Program-made: the position numbers and the translations under genes
Notes under the pieces: generated by a model
Told to the model about the DNA's origin: nothing
Database searches by the model: none
What the model saw: the letters and a program-made list of their open reading frames with translations, nothing else
From: Oscillospiraceae bacterium
Lineage (GTDB): Bacteria; Bacillota; Clostridia; Oscillospirales; Ruminococcaceae
NCBI GenBank assembly: GCA_022791315.1
Contig: JAAVYW010000036.1
Coordinates: 1 to 53,720, forward strand
Reading direction: 5' to 3'
Length of the DNA: 53,720 nucleotides
Shown here: positions 1 to 7,480 of the stretch, piece after piece
Position numbering within the stretch: the first letter of the stretch is position 1
Layout: each line of letters opens with the position of its first letter

Positions 1-136
1 AAGGCGGCTTCAAGCTAAGTTAAAGGGCCTGGCTCCCCTTGCTTTCAGGAACCAGACCCTCGTGGCCTAATTTTCTTTTTTTCATCTGTCTACTTGACAG
101 GGGGCGGTTCACCGGAATGGGAGGCGCGCCGCTTTC
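1..136. other. non-coding window edge downstream of erm
   Basis: No supported gene. On the minus strand, just past the erm stop, there is a short hairpin CTGTC-aagta-GACAG at 92-106. It is followed by A-rich rather than U-rich sequence, so it is not a clear intrinsic terminator. The stretch could be the edge of a mobile element or plain spacer; the window ends too soon to tell. Confidence 0.4.
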
Positions 137-916
137 CTATTTCTGTTTTTGCCCGAATTGCTGCCAGCATCGAAACAGGCAGAGCCACTGGACATAGAGC
201 ATATTGCCGGAACGCTCGATTTGGGGGAGGCCGGCCAGGCGCAGGGCAGTGGAAACCTGGCGCCTGGTGAGGAGGGCGCGGGTGTGAAAAAAGCCGTATT
301 GCCTGTGGTGGGAGACAAAGGCGGCAAAGGCAGCCCGCTGGGAGAGGGAGAGCTGGGGCTGGGGGCGCAGGCGCAGCTCTAACAGCGCGGCGTCTACCCG
401 TGGGGCAGGGTGGAACTCCTCCCGGGGGATGGTACAGCGGATTTGCAGCTGGAAAAAGGGCTTCAGGGCCAGGGAGGCAAGGGTCTCCTGGGGCTGGCCG
501 CAAAAGCGCTTGGCAGCCCCCCATTCCAGAATAAGCCAGGCGGCTTGGGGAGGATTGGGGGCATAGGTGAGGCGGCGGAGAATTTCTGTGGTGCGGGAGA
601 AGGGGATATTGGCAAAGACCTTGTAGGGCCCCTGGGGCAAGGGGGCCTTTAAAAAATCGCCGCAGAGAAGGCGCACATTTCCCGGTAGCGAGCCTGCCAG
701 GCGCTCCCAGAGGCGGCGGTCAATTTCATAGGAGATGACCTGGCCGCAGCGGGAGGAGAGGGCACGGGTGATGTGGCCCTTGCCTGCGCCGATTTCCACC
801 ACGGTGTCAGTGGGGGAGAGGCTGGCCTTGCCCAGGAGGCGGGAAAGGGTCTTTTGGCTGGTGAGAAAGTTCTGGGAGACGGAATAGGGCAGGGTATGCC
901 CCGGATTTTTGGACAT
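137..916 (-). CDS. erm: Erm-family 23S rRNA adenine-N6 methyltransferase
   Basis: Erm enzymes transfer methyl groups from S-adenosylmethionine to N6 of A2058 of 23S rRNA, giving macrolide-lincosamide-streptogramin B resistance. The protein has 259 residues, normal for the family. Visible are the N-terminal QNFL (15-18), SAM motif I EIGAGKGHIT (41-50), the acidic E64-I-D66, D87, and the catalytic motif IV N103-I-P-F. The C-terminal QWLCLFRCW resembles Erm more than the housekeeping dimethyltransferase KsgA. The start at 916 is preceded by GAAGAGGTG at good spacing; the frame is open much further upstream but without a ribosome site. It is transcribed alone from a consensus promoter and is preceded by a short leader ORF, the arrangement of inducible erm genes. 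Base composition looks like its neighbours. The subclass cannot be assigned by eye. Confidence 0.9.
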   Translation of the reverse strand: MSKNPGHTLPYSVSQNFLTSQKTLSRLLGKASLSPTDTVVEIGAGKGHITRALSSRCGQVISYEIDRRLWERLAGSLPGNVRLLCGDFLKAPLPQGPYKVFANIPFSRTTEILRRLTYAPNPPQAAWLILEWGAAKRFCGQPQETLASLALKPFFQLQIRCTIPREEFHPAPRVDAALLELRLRPQPQLSLSQRAAFAAFVSHHRQYGFFHTRALLTRRQVSTALRLAGLPQIERSGNMLYVQWLCLFRCWQQFGQKQK

Positions 917-922
917 AAAAAA

Positions 923-1037
923 TACACCTCTTCTGTTCTTCGTAAGAAAACACAAAAAGGCACAACACAACCAGGAAAAATTTGGCTGCATGTGCGCTAT
1001 TTGCGGATACGAATAACAGAAATTAACATGAGGTGTA
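923..1037 (-). promoter_or_regulatory. probable translational attenuator of erm
   Basis: On the minus strand the eight bases TACACCTC (plus-strand 1030-1037), just before the leader-peptide start, are the exact reverse complement of GAGGTGTA (923-930), which contains the erm ribosome binding site. Pairing would hide the erm site. Inducible erm genes use leader translation to open such pairing; that this one does so is inference. A ribosome stalled on the leader's RIR codons would not itself cover the upstream arm, so the mechanism is not settled. Confidence 0.5.
997..1029 (-). CDS. erm leader peptide with +X+ arrest motif
   Basis: A 10-codon ORF, MLISVIRIRK, lies between the erm promoter and erm. 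An AAGGAG (plus-strand 1042-1047) stands 12 bases before its ATG. The R-I-R at codons 7-9 fits the R/K-x-R/K motif at which ribosomes carrying erythromycin stall (known from the ErmDL type, MRLR). Its place 80 nt before erm, inside the transcript of a strong promoter, suggests that it controls erm by drug-dependent stalling. It is too short to be judged by coding statistics. Confidence 0.6.
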   Translation of the reverse strand: MLISVIRIRK

Positions 1038-1064
1038 GATTCTCCTTTATGATGAGTTATCCCT

Positions 1065-1093
1065 ATTATAGGGGTAAAGCGGCGGGTTGTCAA
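1065..1093 (-). promoter_or_regulatory. consensus SigA promoter of erm
   Basis: The minus strand reads TTGACA (1093-1088), a 17-base spacer, then TATAAT (1070-1065). Both hexamers are perfect consensus. Transcription should start near 1057, about 28 bases before the leader peptide. Confidence 0.85.
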
Positions 1094-1121
1094 GTCCCGG
1101 GCTCCCCTTTTGCGGGAAAAC

Positions 1122-1150
1122 TTGCAGAAACAGGGAAAAGGGTGTATGAT
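1122..1150 (+). promoter_or_regulatory. probable promoter of the lipoprotein gene
   Basis: TTGCAG (1122-1127), 17 bases, TATGAT (1145-1150), placed 24 bases before the start codon and divergent from the erm promoter. The -35 matches only TTG; the -10 is good. Confidence 0.45.
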
Positions 1151-1173
1151 ATTGGGGAAAGGGGAGGAGGCCA

Positions 1174-2037
1174 ATGAAGAGCGTACTGGGCTGGATGGCG
1201 GTGCTGGCAATGCTGCTGGCGCTGGCGGGATGCGGGGGAAGGACGGCGGAACCCAAGTGGGAAGAGCCGGTGTACCGCACGGTGGTTCACAACACAGGGG
1301 AGGACGAGAGCGGGGCCAAGTACCTGGAAATTGCCCAGCGGAGCCAGGAGCTCCTGGCCCTGCTGGAGGAGAAGGCAGGGGCCTTTGTGATGGACGCCTA
1401 CAACTACCAGGCCATTGACGATGAGGGCACGCCCCTCTATACGCTGAACGGGCACAAGGCGCCGGAGGAGATTGCGTCCTCTGGGCGGTGTATCCGGGTG
1501 AGCCGGAACTATTTCCGGTACAACCCCATTGAGACGGCGGACGGGACGGAGCTGGCAGGGCAGATTGTGCAGGACGGGTACACCCTAAACCTGCTGGTGC
1601 CGGAGCAGTACCGGGACAGGGAACAGGAGATTGTGGACGCCTGGCGGGAAACCTTCTACTTTGAAAAGGTAGAGGCGGAGAACGACTACAACGAGATGGC
1701 GGGGATTCCGGAGAAGCTGGAGATTGAGAAAGAGCTGCTGAAGGTACACATCATCTATGTAAAGGATGGGCAGCGGTATTTTACCTACCGGAGCGACTGC
1801 GCGGCGGATACAGGCAACTGGATTACCGACCCGTTGGTACAGATTTATACCGGGAACATCCACTGCAACTATGCCCACAGTTTCCTCTCCCAGTGGGTAT
1901 ATCTCCCGTCGGAGGCGGGCTCTGCGGAAAAGGCCTATGAGGAGATTCTGCCCTACATAGAAGCCTGCGGGGCGGGGGAGAGCCTGCAGAAGCTGGAACC
2001 ATTGCGGGAGGCAAAACGGGGCTTCCCCTTTGGATAG
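1174..2037 (+). CDS. secreted lipoprotein of unknown function
   Basis: The 287-residue product starts with a lipoprotein signal: MKS, a hydrophobic stretch, then the lipobox LAGC with the cysteine near residue 20. It should be cut by signal peptidase II and anchored on the outer face of the membrane. The rest is soluble, acidic and without membrane segments. The stretch around residues 130-155 (LLVPEQYRDREQEI) recalls the extracellular part of DUF1430, bacteriocin-associated integral membrane proteins, but the membrane part is missing and the likeness is only by eye. AGGAGG stands five bases before ATG 1174. It diverges from erm and is probably cotranscribed with the metallo-hydrolase 60 bases downstream. 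A small hairpin (GCCGCC/GGCGGC) lies in that gap. I do not recognise a function. Confidence 0.75.
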   Translation: MKSVLGWMAVLAMLLALAGCGGRTAEPKWEEPVYRTVVHNTGEDESGAKYLEIAQRSQELLALLEEKAGAFVMDAYNYQAIDDEGTPLYTLNGHKAPEEIASSGRCIRVSRNYFRYNPIETADGTELAGQIVQDGYTLNLLVPEQYRDREQEIVDAWRETFYFEKVEAENDYNEMAGIPEKLEIEKELLKVHIIYVKDGQRYFTYRSDCAADTGNWITDPLVQIYTGNIHCNYAHSFLSQWVYLPSEAGSAEKAYEEILPYIEACGAGESLQKLEPLREAKRGFPFG

Positions 2038-2096
2038 GGATGGGTTGAGATGCCGCCCTTTGAGGCGGCGGGAAAGATTGACAAGGAGGAACTGAG

Positions 2097-2714
2097 ATGA
2101 AAATTACCTATTTGGCACATGCCTGCTTTAAAATCGAGTCCAAGGGCTATGCGGTTGTACTGGACCCCTATGAGGACGGCAGCGTACCGGGTTGCGGGCC
2201 GGTGCGGGAGGAGGCAAACCAGGTGCTTTGCAGCCACGGGCACCACGACCATAACGCGGCGGGCTGTGTGACGCTGCGGGAAGGGGAGGGGACGCCCTTC
2301 AAAGTGGAGGCGCTGGCCTCGTTCCACGACGACCAGGAGGGGGCGCTGCGGGGGAACAACCTCATTCACATCCTGGACGACGGGGTATGCCGGGTGGCCC
2401 ACCTGGGAGATTTGGGGTGCCATCCCACGCCGGAGCAGATGGAAAAGCTGCGGGGGATGACGGCCCTGCTGGTTCCCGTGGGCGGGCACTACACCATTGA
2501 CGCGAAGCAGGCCCATGCGCTGGCAGAGGAGCTTGCCCCGGTGGTTGTGATTCCCATGCACTACCGGACGGGAAAATTTGGCTTTGATGTGATTGGCAGG
2601 CTGGAGGAGTTCACCGGGCTGCGGGGGGATGTGGCGGAATACCCCGGAGGGGAGTTGGAGCTTACCCCCGGTATGGAGCGGCAGACGGCTGTGTTGCAGC
2701 CTAAAAACGCCTAG
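2097..2714 (+). CDS. MBL-fold metal-dependent hydrolase
   Basis: A 205-residue member of the metallo-beta-lactamase superfamily, in the single-domain group close to UPF0173/UlaG-like hydrolases (Lactamase_B_3). The metal motif HxHxDH is H47-G-H49-H50-D51-H52. A second metal ligand is seen in HLGD (about residues 101-104) and a third in PMHYR near residue 159. These proteins bind two zinc or manganese ions and cleave ester, amide or phosphodiester bonds; the substrate cannot be read from the sequence. It is cytoplasmic, with no signal peptide. AAGGAGG stands at the right distance before ATG 2097. It follows the lipoprotein gene in the same direction and ends at a hairpin shared with the convergent serine hydrolase. 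Confidence 0.85.
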   Translation: MKITYLAHACFKIESKGYAVVLDPYEDGSVPGCGPVREEANQVLCSHGHHDHNAAGCVTLREGEGTPFKVEALASFHDDQEGALRGNNLIHILDDGVCRVAHLGDLGCHPTPEQMEKLRGMTALLVPVGGHYTIDAKQAHALAEELAPVVVIPMHYRTGKFGFDVIGRLEEFTGLRGDVAEYPGGELELTPGMERQTAVLQPKNA

Positions 2715-2736
2715 GATTGGCGCACAAGAATAAAAT

Positions 2737-2773
2737 GCAAAAACCCGCCCCCGGAGAAGCCCGGGGGCGGGTT
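2737..2773 (-). terminator. terminator between convergent genes
   Basis: A perfect 13-bp stem (2742-2754 with 2761-2773, six-base loop). On the minus strand it is followed by TTTTTGCATTTT, so it ends the serine hydrolase transcript. On the plus strand it may also slow transcripts of the metallo-hydrolase gene. Confidence 0.85.
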
Positions 2774-2778
2774 ACGTG

Positions 2779-3948
2779 TTATTTCAGCAGGCCATAGGCT
2801 GCGGTGCGGATGCGGTGGTGGTGATAGAGCTCCTCGTTGGGAATGAAGTTGTGCATGTAGACGATGGCGAGGCGCTCGGCGGGGTCGGCCTCGCACCAGC
2901 TGCCAAAGCCGCCTGTCCAGCCGAAGGCGCCCAGGGAGCCGTTGTGGTTGCCGGCATAGGGGTCGATAAGGGTGCGCACGCCATAGCCGTAGCCGTAGCC
3001 GGCGTTATAGGTGTCCTGGAAGTCCCGCAGCATCACCTCGTCCAGGCCGTTGGTACGCATCAGGTCAATGGTCTTGCGGCCCATGAGCTGCCGGCCCTTA
3101 TAGCTGCCGCCGTTTGCCAGCATTTGCAGCAGCTTGGAATAGTCGTTGACCGTGGCGAAAAGGCGGGCCCAGCCGCACTCGTGCTCGGGGCCGGGGAGGT
3201 GCTTATCGTCCATGGCGGTTTGGAAGGGGACCACCTGGCCGTCACGGCGGCCATAGAGCTTCACCATCCGTTCCTGGATATTGCCGAAGAAGTGGGAGCG
3301 GGTGTCCTTCATCTCCAGGGGGGTGAAAATCAGCTCCTCAAACACCTGGTCAATGGATTTGCCGCAGACCACCTCGATGATGCCCGCTGCCAGCTCGCTG
3401 GAAAAGCCGTACTGCCAATGGGTGCCGGGCTCAAATTCCTGGGGCACTTGGGCGATGGCGGCAATCTGTTCCCGCAGGGTGTAATGGCCCTTGTCCCACA
3501 GGGGCTGCATGGCTTTTTGCATGGCGCGCACCGTGGGGTTATCGGTCTCGCCGGGGGCGTTGCAATAGGGGAGGCCGCATTTCATGGACAGCACGTCCCG
3601 CACGATGACGGGGCGGTCAGTGGGCACGGCATGGACGGCGCCGTTGGGGGAGGTGACGAATTTTTTGCTGTTTTTCCACTCAGGGAAAAACTCGGAGAGG
3701 GGGTCGGTGAGGAGGAAATAGCCCTGCTCATAGAGCATCATCATCACCGTATAGAGGGGGATTTTGGAGAGGGAAGCCTGGCGGTAGACCGAGGAGGCGG
3801 TGATGGGGGTCTTTTGCTCCAGGTCGCTGTAACCGAAATAGCCCTCATAGATGGTCTCATCGCCTCGCACCACCTGGAGGCCGCAGCCGGGAAGGCCGGA
3901 ATCCACAAAGTTTTGCAGGATTCTGTCTAGGGTTTGTATGGATGACAT
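2779..3948 (-). CDS. class C beta-lactamase-fold serine hydrolase
   Basis: A 389-residue protein of the beta-lactamase/DD-peptidase fold (PF00144 family), which includes esterases, D-aminopeptidases and AmpC. The nucleophile motif SxxK is S59-L-S-K62. The tyrosine motif appears as YGFS near residue 180, where family members have YSx. A glycine-rich GWTGGFGS near the C-terminus stands where HxG/KTG is expected. There is no signal peptide, so it probably works in the cytoplasm as an esterase or peptidase and not as a resistance enzyme. The start is ATG 3948 with AAGGAG nine bases upstream; an in-frame TTG at 3957 abuts the ribosome site and is unlikely. Transcribed alone. A second, unrelated-looking family member lies at 29391-30884. 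Confidence 0.85.
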   Translation of the reverse strand: MSSIQTLDRILQNFVDSGLPGCGLQVVRGDETIYEGYFGYSDLEQKTPITASSVYRQASLSKIPLYTVMMMLYEQGYFLLTDPLSEFFPEWKNSKKFVTSPNGAVHAVPTDRPVIVRDVLSMKCGLPYCNAPGETDNPTVRAMQKAMQPLWDKGHYTLREQIAAIAQVPQEFEPGTHWQYGFSSELAAGIIEVVCGKSIDQVFEELIFTPLEMKDTRSHFFGNIQERMVKLYGRRDGQVVPFQTAMDDKHLPGPEHECGWARLFATVNDYSKLLQMLANGGSYKGRQLMGRKTIDLMRTNGLDEVMLRDFQDTYNAGYGYGYGVRTLIDPYAGNHNGSLGAFGWTGGFGSWCEADPAERLAIVYMHNFIPNEELYHHHRIRTAAYGLLK

Positions 3949-4002
3949 GGTAGTCAACTCCTTTTTAGTATTTTATTTTTAATGCTAATCTATAAGCAAC
4001 CC

Positions 4003-4039
4003 AAAAGGGCCGCGGGAGAGAAAGTGCTGCGGCCCTTTT
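4003..4039 (-). terminator. terminator of the oxidoreductase operon
   Basis: An 11-bp perfect stem AAAAGGGCCGC (4003-4013) with GCGGCCCTTTT (4029-4039). On the minus strand it lies just past the stop codon of the Gfo/Idh gene and ends in TTTT. Confidence 0.75.
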
Positions 4040-4043
4040 GCTG

Positions 4044-5219
4044 TTAATACGTGCCGTCTAAGTCCACGATTTGGGAGGAGCCGGAGGCGGGCTTGACCTT
4101 GGAGGCCTTGACCTTTTGGGCCAGGAAGGCGTTGAAGGCGGCTTCATCCACCGGGAGGTCTACCCAGGCGCCGTCTTGGGAGCCGGAGAGCATCATGGCG
4201 TTGGAGAGTGTTAAGCCGTTGATGCCTTCCACGCCGGGGGCCAGCAGGGGTTCGCCGTGGAGGATGGCGTTGGTGAAGTTCTGGGTGATGCCCTTGTGGG
4301 CTGTCTCCACACCCTGGGGCTGCATTTCGATGACCTCGTATTCCGGCTTGGCAAAGCCGTCGGGGGAGTTCTTGCAGTGCTCGGAGGTGGGGGTTTTCAG
4401 CTTCCAGTAGGTGCCCTTGCCGTCTTCGATGACGATTTTGCCGTTGTCGCAGGCGATTTCCAGGCGGTTGGTGCCGGGGGCCTCGCCGGTGGTGGTGATA
4501 AAGGTGGCGGTGGCGCCGTTTTCGTATTCGGCGTAGACGGTCACATCGTCCTCCACCTCGATGTCGTGGTATTTGCCGGTGTAGCAGCTGGCGCGCAGGC
4601 GTTTGGGCATGCCGAACATCCACTGCCACAGGTCAATGTTGTGGGGGCACTGGTTGATGAGGACGCCGCCGCCCTCTAAGGCCCAGGTGGCGCGCCAGGC
4701 GCTGGAATTGTAATAGCTCTGAGTGCGGTACCAGTCGGTGATAATCCAGATAAGGCGCTTGGGGGTGCCCAGCTCGCCGCTTTGAATCATCTCGCGGACC
4801 ATCTGATAGAGAGGGTTGGTGCGCTGGTTGTACATGATGCCAAAGACCAGGCCCTTTTCCTTGGCCTTTTGCTCGGCCAGGGCGTTCCACTCCCGGATGA
4901 CAGAGGTGTACACGCCGATGGGCTTTTCACTGAGGACGTGGAGGCCTAAGTTCAACGCCTTCATGCCCATGGTGGGGTGGAAATAGTGGGGGGCCGCAAT
5001 CATCACAGCGTCTACATCGCCGCTCTCCATCAGTTTGTCGGCGTCGTCGTAATAATTTACATCGTCGCCGCAGAGCTTCTTGGCCCAGGCCAGCTTTTCC
5101 GGGTCAATATCGCAGACTGCCGTGACGCGCATGCCGTTGATTTCCTTGCCGTACACGGTTTTCAGCTCGCCGCTGCCCCGGTTGCCGATGCCGATGATAC
5201 CTACTCGTACTTCGTTCAT
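4044..5219 (-). CDS. Gfo/Idh/MocA-family oxidoreductase
   Basis: A 391-residue NAD(P)-dependent dehydrogenase of the glucose-fructose oxidoreductase/inositol dehydrogenase family. The N-terminal Rossmann fold has G10-I-G12-N-R-G15, and the catalytic-site EKP is at 98-100. The GGGVLINQCPHNIDLW segment holds the expected His-Asp of the C-terminal domain. Family members oxidise a hydroxyl of a sugar, inositol or sugar acid. It is the last gene of a minus-strand operon behind two sugar-isomerase-fold genes, a combination typical of inositol-like or 3-keto-sugar breakdown; the substrate is not identifiable. The ribosome site AAAGGTGG lies eight bases before ATG 5219. The 134-base gap before it (5220-5353) contains nested hairpins, including GGCC-gca-GGCC and a 7-bp TCGGGAA/TTCCCGA pair, that could trim or attenuate the message. 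Confidence 0.88.
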   Translation of the reverse strand: MNEVRVGIIGIGNRGSGELKTVYGKEINGMRVTAVCDIDPEKLAWAKKLCGDDVNYYDDADKLMESGDVDAVMIAAPHYFHPTMGMKALNLGLHVLSEKPIGVYTSVIREWNALAEQKAKEKGLVFGIMYNQRTNPLYQMVREMIQSGELGTPKRLIWIITDWYRTQSYYNSSAWRATWALEGGGVLINQCPHNIDLWQWMFGMPKRLRASCYTGKYHDIEVEDDVTVYAEYENGATATFITTTGEAPGTNRLEIACDNGKIVIEDGKGTYWKLKTPTSEHCKNSPDGFAKPEYEVIEMQPQGVETAHKGITQNFTNAILHGEPLLAPGVEGINGLTLSNAMMLSGSQDGAWVDLPVDEAAFNAFLAQKVKASKVKPASGSSQIVDLDGTY

Positions 5220-5353
5220 AGTCTATAACCACCTTTCTTTTTTCGGGAATCCATCCTGGGAAACGAACTGGGTTCCCGAGAGCCCGTCCAGGCCTGCGGC
5301 CTTTGTTGGGCTAACGCGTTTTCCTGCAGGTACAGGGTTTATCCGTTCCGGGA

Positions 5354-6118
5354 TTAGAGATTGGCCGTGATGTTGCGGTAGCTGCGGGCCAGGCAGTCAA
5401 AGGGGTCTTCGCCGTAGCAGTCGTCCTGCTCCACGGCGATGTACTGGACGCCGGTGTCACGGCAGGCGGCGAACATGGCGGGGAAGTCCAGGTTGCCCTC
5501 AAAGATGGGGGCGAAGCGCTGCTGCCAGCCGTGTATCTGCATGTCCTTTAAATGGAAGACGGACATGCGGCCATTGGCCTTGCGGATATAGTCCACGGGA
5601 TTGCAGCCGCCGGCTTGAATCCAATAGCTGTCCAGCACAAACTCCACGGCCTCAGGGTCGGTCTCCTCAAAGAGGATGTCAATGCCCAGCTTGCCGCTGA
5701 AGCGCTGGAATTCGAAGCTGTGGTTGTGATAGGTGAGGCGCATGCCGTTTTCCTTGAGTTCCCGGGCGATGGGGGCAATGACGCGGGCAAACTCCCGGAA
5801 GCCCTCGGCGCTATCGCGGTATTGCTCGGGCATGGCGCCGATGCCCATGAGGGAGCAGCCAAAGAGCTGATGCTCGGCAATCATGGCGGGAAGGTCGGTT
5901 TGCATCCGGTCAAAGCTAGAGTGGGTGACGCAGCAGGTGAGGTGGTTTTCCTCCAGGGCGGCCTTGATTTCTGGGGCCGGGATGGGGCCGATGGCGGAAA
6001 TCTGCACGGCTGTGTAGCCGATTTTTGCCACCCTTTGCAGGGTATCCCGGAACCCGGGGGTATCCTGGGTGAAGGCGCGCACAGTGAAGAGCTGCGCGGC
6101 GGGGATGAGGGTTTTCAT
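5354..6118 (-). CDS. sugar phosphate isomerase/epimerase (TIM barrel)
   Basis: A 254-residue protein of the xylose-isomerase-like TIM-barrel superfamily (AP endonuclease 2 family, PF01261). Metal-binding residues typical of the fold appear as the H in THSSFD, the H in YHNHSFEF, the D in LDSYWIQ, the H in FHLKDM and the E in AVEQDD. Such enzymes interconvert keto and aldo sugars or epimers with a divalent metal. The start ATG 6118 has GAGG about ten bases upstream; the in-frame TTG at 6127 lies on top of the ribosome site. It is the middle gene of the operon with the Gfo/Idh dehydrogenase (134 bases downstream) and a second isomerase (98 bases upstream), but has its own candidate promoter. Confidence 0.85.
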   Translation of the reverse strand: MKTLIPAAQLFTVRAFTQDTPGFRDTLQRVAKIGYTAVQISAIGPIPAPEIKAALEENHLTCCVTHSSFDRMQTDLPAMIAEHQLFGCSLMGIGAMPEQYRDSAEGFREFARVIAPIARELKENGMRLTYHNHSFEFQRFSGKLGIDILFEETDPEAVEFVLDSYWIQAGGCNPVDYIRKANGRMSVFHLKDMQIHGWQQRFAPIFEGNLDFPAMFAACRDTGVQYIAVEQDDCYGEDPFDCLARSYRNITANL

Positions 6119-6166
6119 GTAAATCAATCCTCGTTTCTGTGGGGTTTGAGAATTTTTGCCGCCTCT

Positions 6167-6175
6167 ATTATAACA
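6167..6175 (-). promoter_or_regulatory. candidate extended -10 promoter
   Basis: On the minus strand TGT-TATAAT lies 49 bases before the 6118 start. No good -35 is seen at the usual distance, so it would rely on the extended -10. It could transcribe the last two genes of the operon separately. Confidence 0.4.
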
Positions 6176-6216
6176 CAGAGATTGCTGGAAAGAGTGCCCA
6201 AATTTTAGATTAAAAA

Positions 6217-7074
6217 CTATGCTTTTTGCATGAGGCGGCTGAGGAAATCCACGGCCAGGCGGATGTCCTTGCTGGGGTCGTCGCCTACCTCGCGCTCAAT
6301 GGTGAGAAAGCCGGTGTAGCCGATGTCCCCCAGGGCTTTGAGGTAGGCGGGGAAGTCCACATCGCCCTCGCCTAGGGGGAGCTCGATGTAGGTCATGCCG
6401 CCGCCGTCCATAATTTCCTGCTCAGAGAGGCCATAGACCACCTCGGCGGGGCGGCGCACCAGGTTTTTGCCGTCCTTGGCGTGGGTGTGGACGATGTAGT
6501 CTTTTAAAGTGTAGACCGCCTGCACCGGGTCGTCTCCTGTCACCATGACGAAGTTGGCAGGGTCTAGGTTGACGGCCACGCCGGTGGAGTGGAGGGCGTC
6601 TAAGAAGCCCTTGAGGGTGACGGCGCGCTCGGGGCCGGTTTCAATGGCAAAGTGGGCGCCCATCTGGTCGGCGTACTGGCTCAGGGCGAAACAGGCCTCC
6701 TGCATCACCTTGTAGCGCTCGTGGGCAGGGTCCTCGGGCACTACGCCGATGTGGGTGGTGACGACGCTGGTGCCCAAGTCCTGGGCCAGGTCTAAAATGC
6801 GCTTGGAACGCTCGATGCGGTCGGGGTTTTTCTCGGGGTAGATGAAGCCGTGGTCGCCCAAATCGCCGCAGAGGGCGGAGACAGTGAGCCCCAGGCCCTG
6901 CACAGTGCGGACAAATTCCCTGCGCTGCTCCCTGCTCAAATTTTCGGGAGCCATCTCGCCATTGGTGGCATAGACCTGCACCCCCTGCACGCCGCAGCGG
7001 GCGGCCAGCTCCAGGGCTGTTTTGGTATCGGTGCGGAAGGAATCCGCCAGGACGCCGATTGGAAATTGTTTCAA
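6217..7074 (-). CDS. sugar phosphate isomerase/epimerase (TIM barrel)
   Basis: A second xylose-isomerase-like TIM-barrel protein, 285 residues from a TTG start at 7074. That start has AGGGGG at seven bases; a GTG at 7095 is upstream in frame but has no ribosome site. Metal ligands of the fold are visible as THIGV, AIETGP (Glu), NLDPANF (Asp), VHTHAKD (His) and TIEREVG (Glu). It is only distantly like the 5354-6118 protein, so this is not a recent duplication. It is first in the three-gene minus-strand operon and probably acts on the same sugar pathway as the Gfo/Idh dehydrogenase, for example as epimerase or inosose-type isomerase. The exact reaction is unknown. Confidence 0.83.
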   Translation of the reverse strand: MKQFPIGVLADSFRTDTKTALELAARCGVQGVQVYATNGEMAPENLSREQRREFVRTVQGLGLTVSALCGDLGDHGFIYPEKNPDRIERSKRILDLAQDLGTSVVTTHIGVVPEDPAHERYKVMQEACFALSQYADQMGAHFAIETGPERAVTLKGFLDALHSTGVAVNLDPANFVMVTGDDPVQAVYTLKDYIVHTHAKDGKNLVRRPAEVVYGLSEQEIMDGGGMTYIELPLGEGDVDFPAYLKALGDIGYTGFLTIEREVGDDPSKDIRLAVDFLSRLMQKA

Positions 7075-7480
7075 AATTATTCCCCCTGTCCTCACAGTTT
7101 GTTCATGAAAAAAAGATATGATAAAGCCAATTATCTTGGGAAACTATCTGTAAGATACCATTTTCCCGCCGGTTTGGCAAGATGATTGGACAAGATGATG
7201 GGAAAATTTTTTAAAAAGGCGGGCGAACTGGGCTCTTTGACGGAAAAAGGGCCGGTTTTTTGGGCGGGGAGCGGGCAGATTTCTACGCCACGCCCTTGCT
7301 ATTGGAAATGATTCCGGATATAATATAGTTAAAGCGTCCAAAGTGGAAATTGGTTTTAGATGGAAAAATTTCTAATATCCTGATGGGATGAATAGAATAA
7401 CAGAGTGAAAAATTTTCGCTTAGGATAGACAGGAACAGTTTGCCCCGCGGCTGGCGGGGCACAGGAAAGGGGGCCGTTTC
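7075..7480. other. divergent intergenic region
   Basis: About 400 bases between divergent genes. It holds a good plus-strand promoter (7296-7324), and TGCCCCGC/GCGGGGCA forms an 8-bp hairpin (7441-7461) in the leader of the acetyltransferase mRNA, 19 bases before its start. I see no gene here and no clear minus-strand promoter for the isomerase operon. Confidence 0.5.
7296..7324 (+). promoter_or_regulatory. SigA promoter of the acetyltransferase operon
   Basis: TTGCTA (7296-7301), 17 bases, TATAAT (7319-7324). It leaves a leader of about 150 bases containing the hairpin at 7441-7461. Confidence 0.65.

Noticed and set aside
2776-3930. 384-codon plus-strand ORF opposite the serine hydrolase
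   Set aside because: It is the antisense shadow of a clearly coding gene with SxxK and other motifs; its own product is Val/Ala/Gly-rich without family features.
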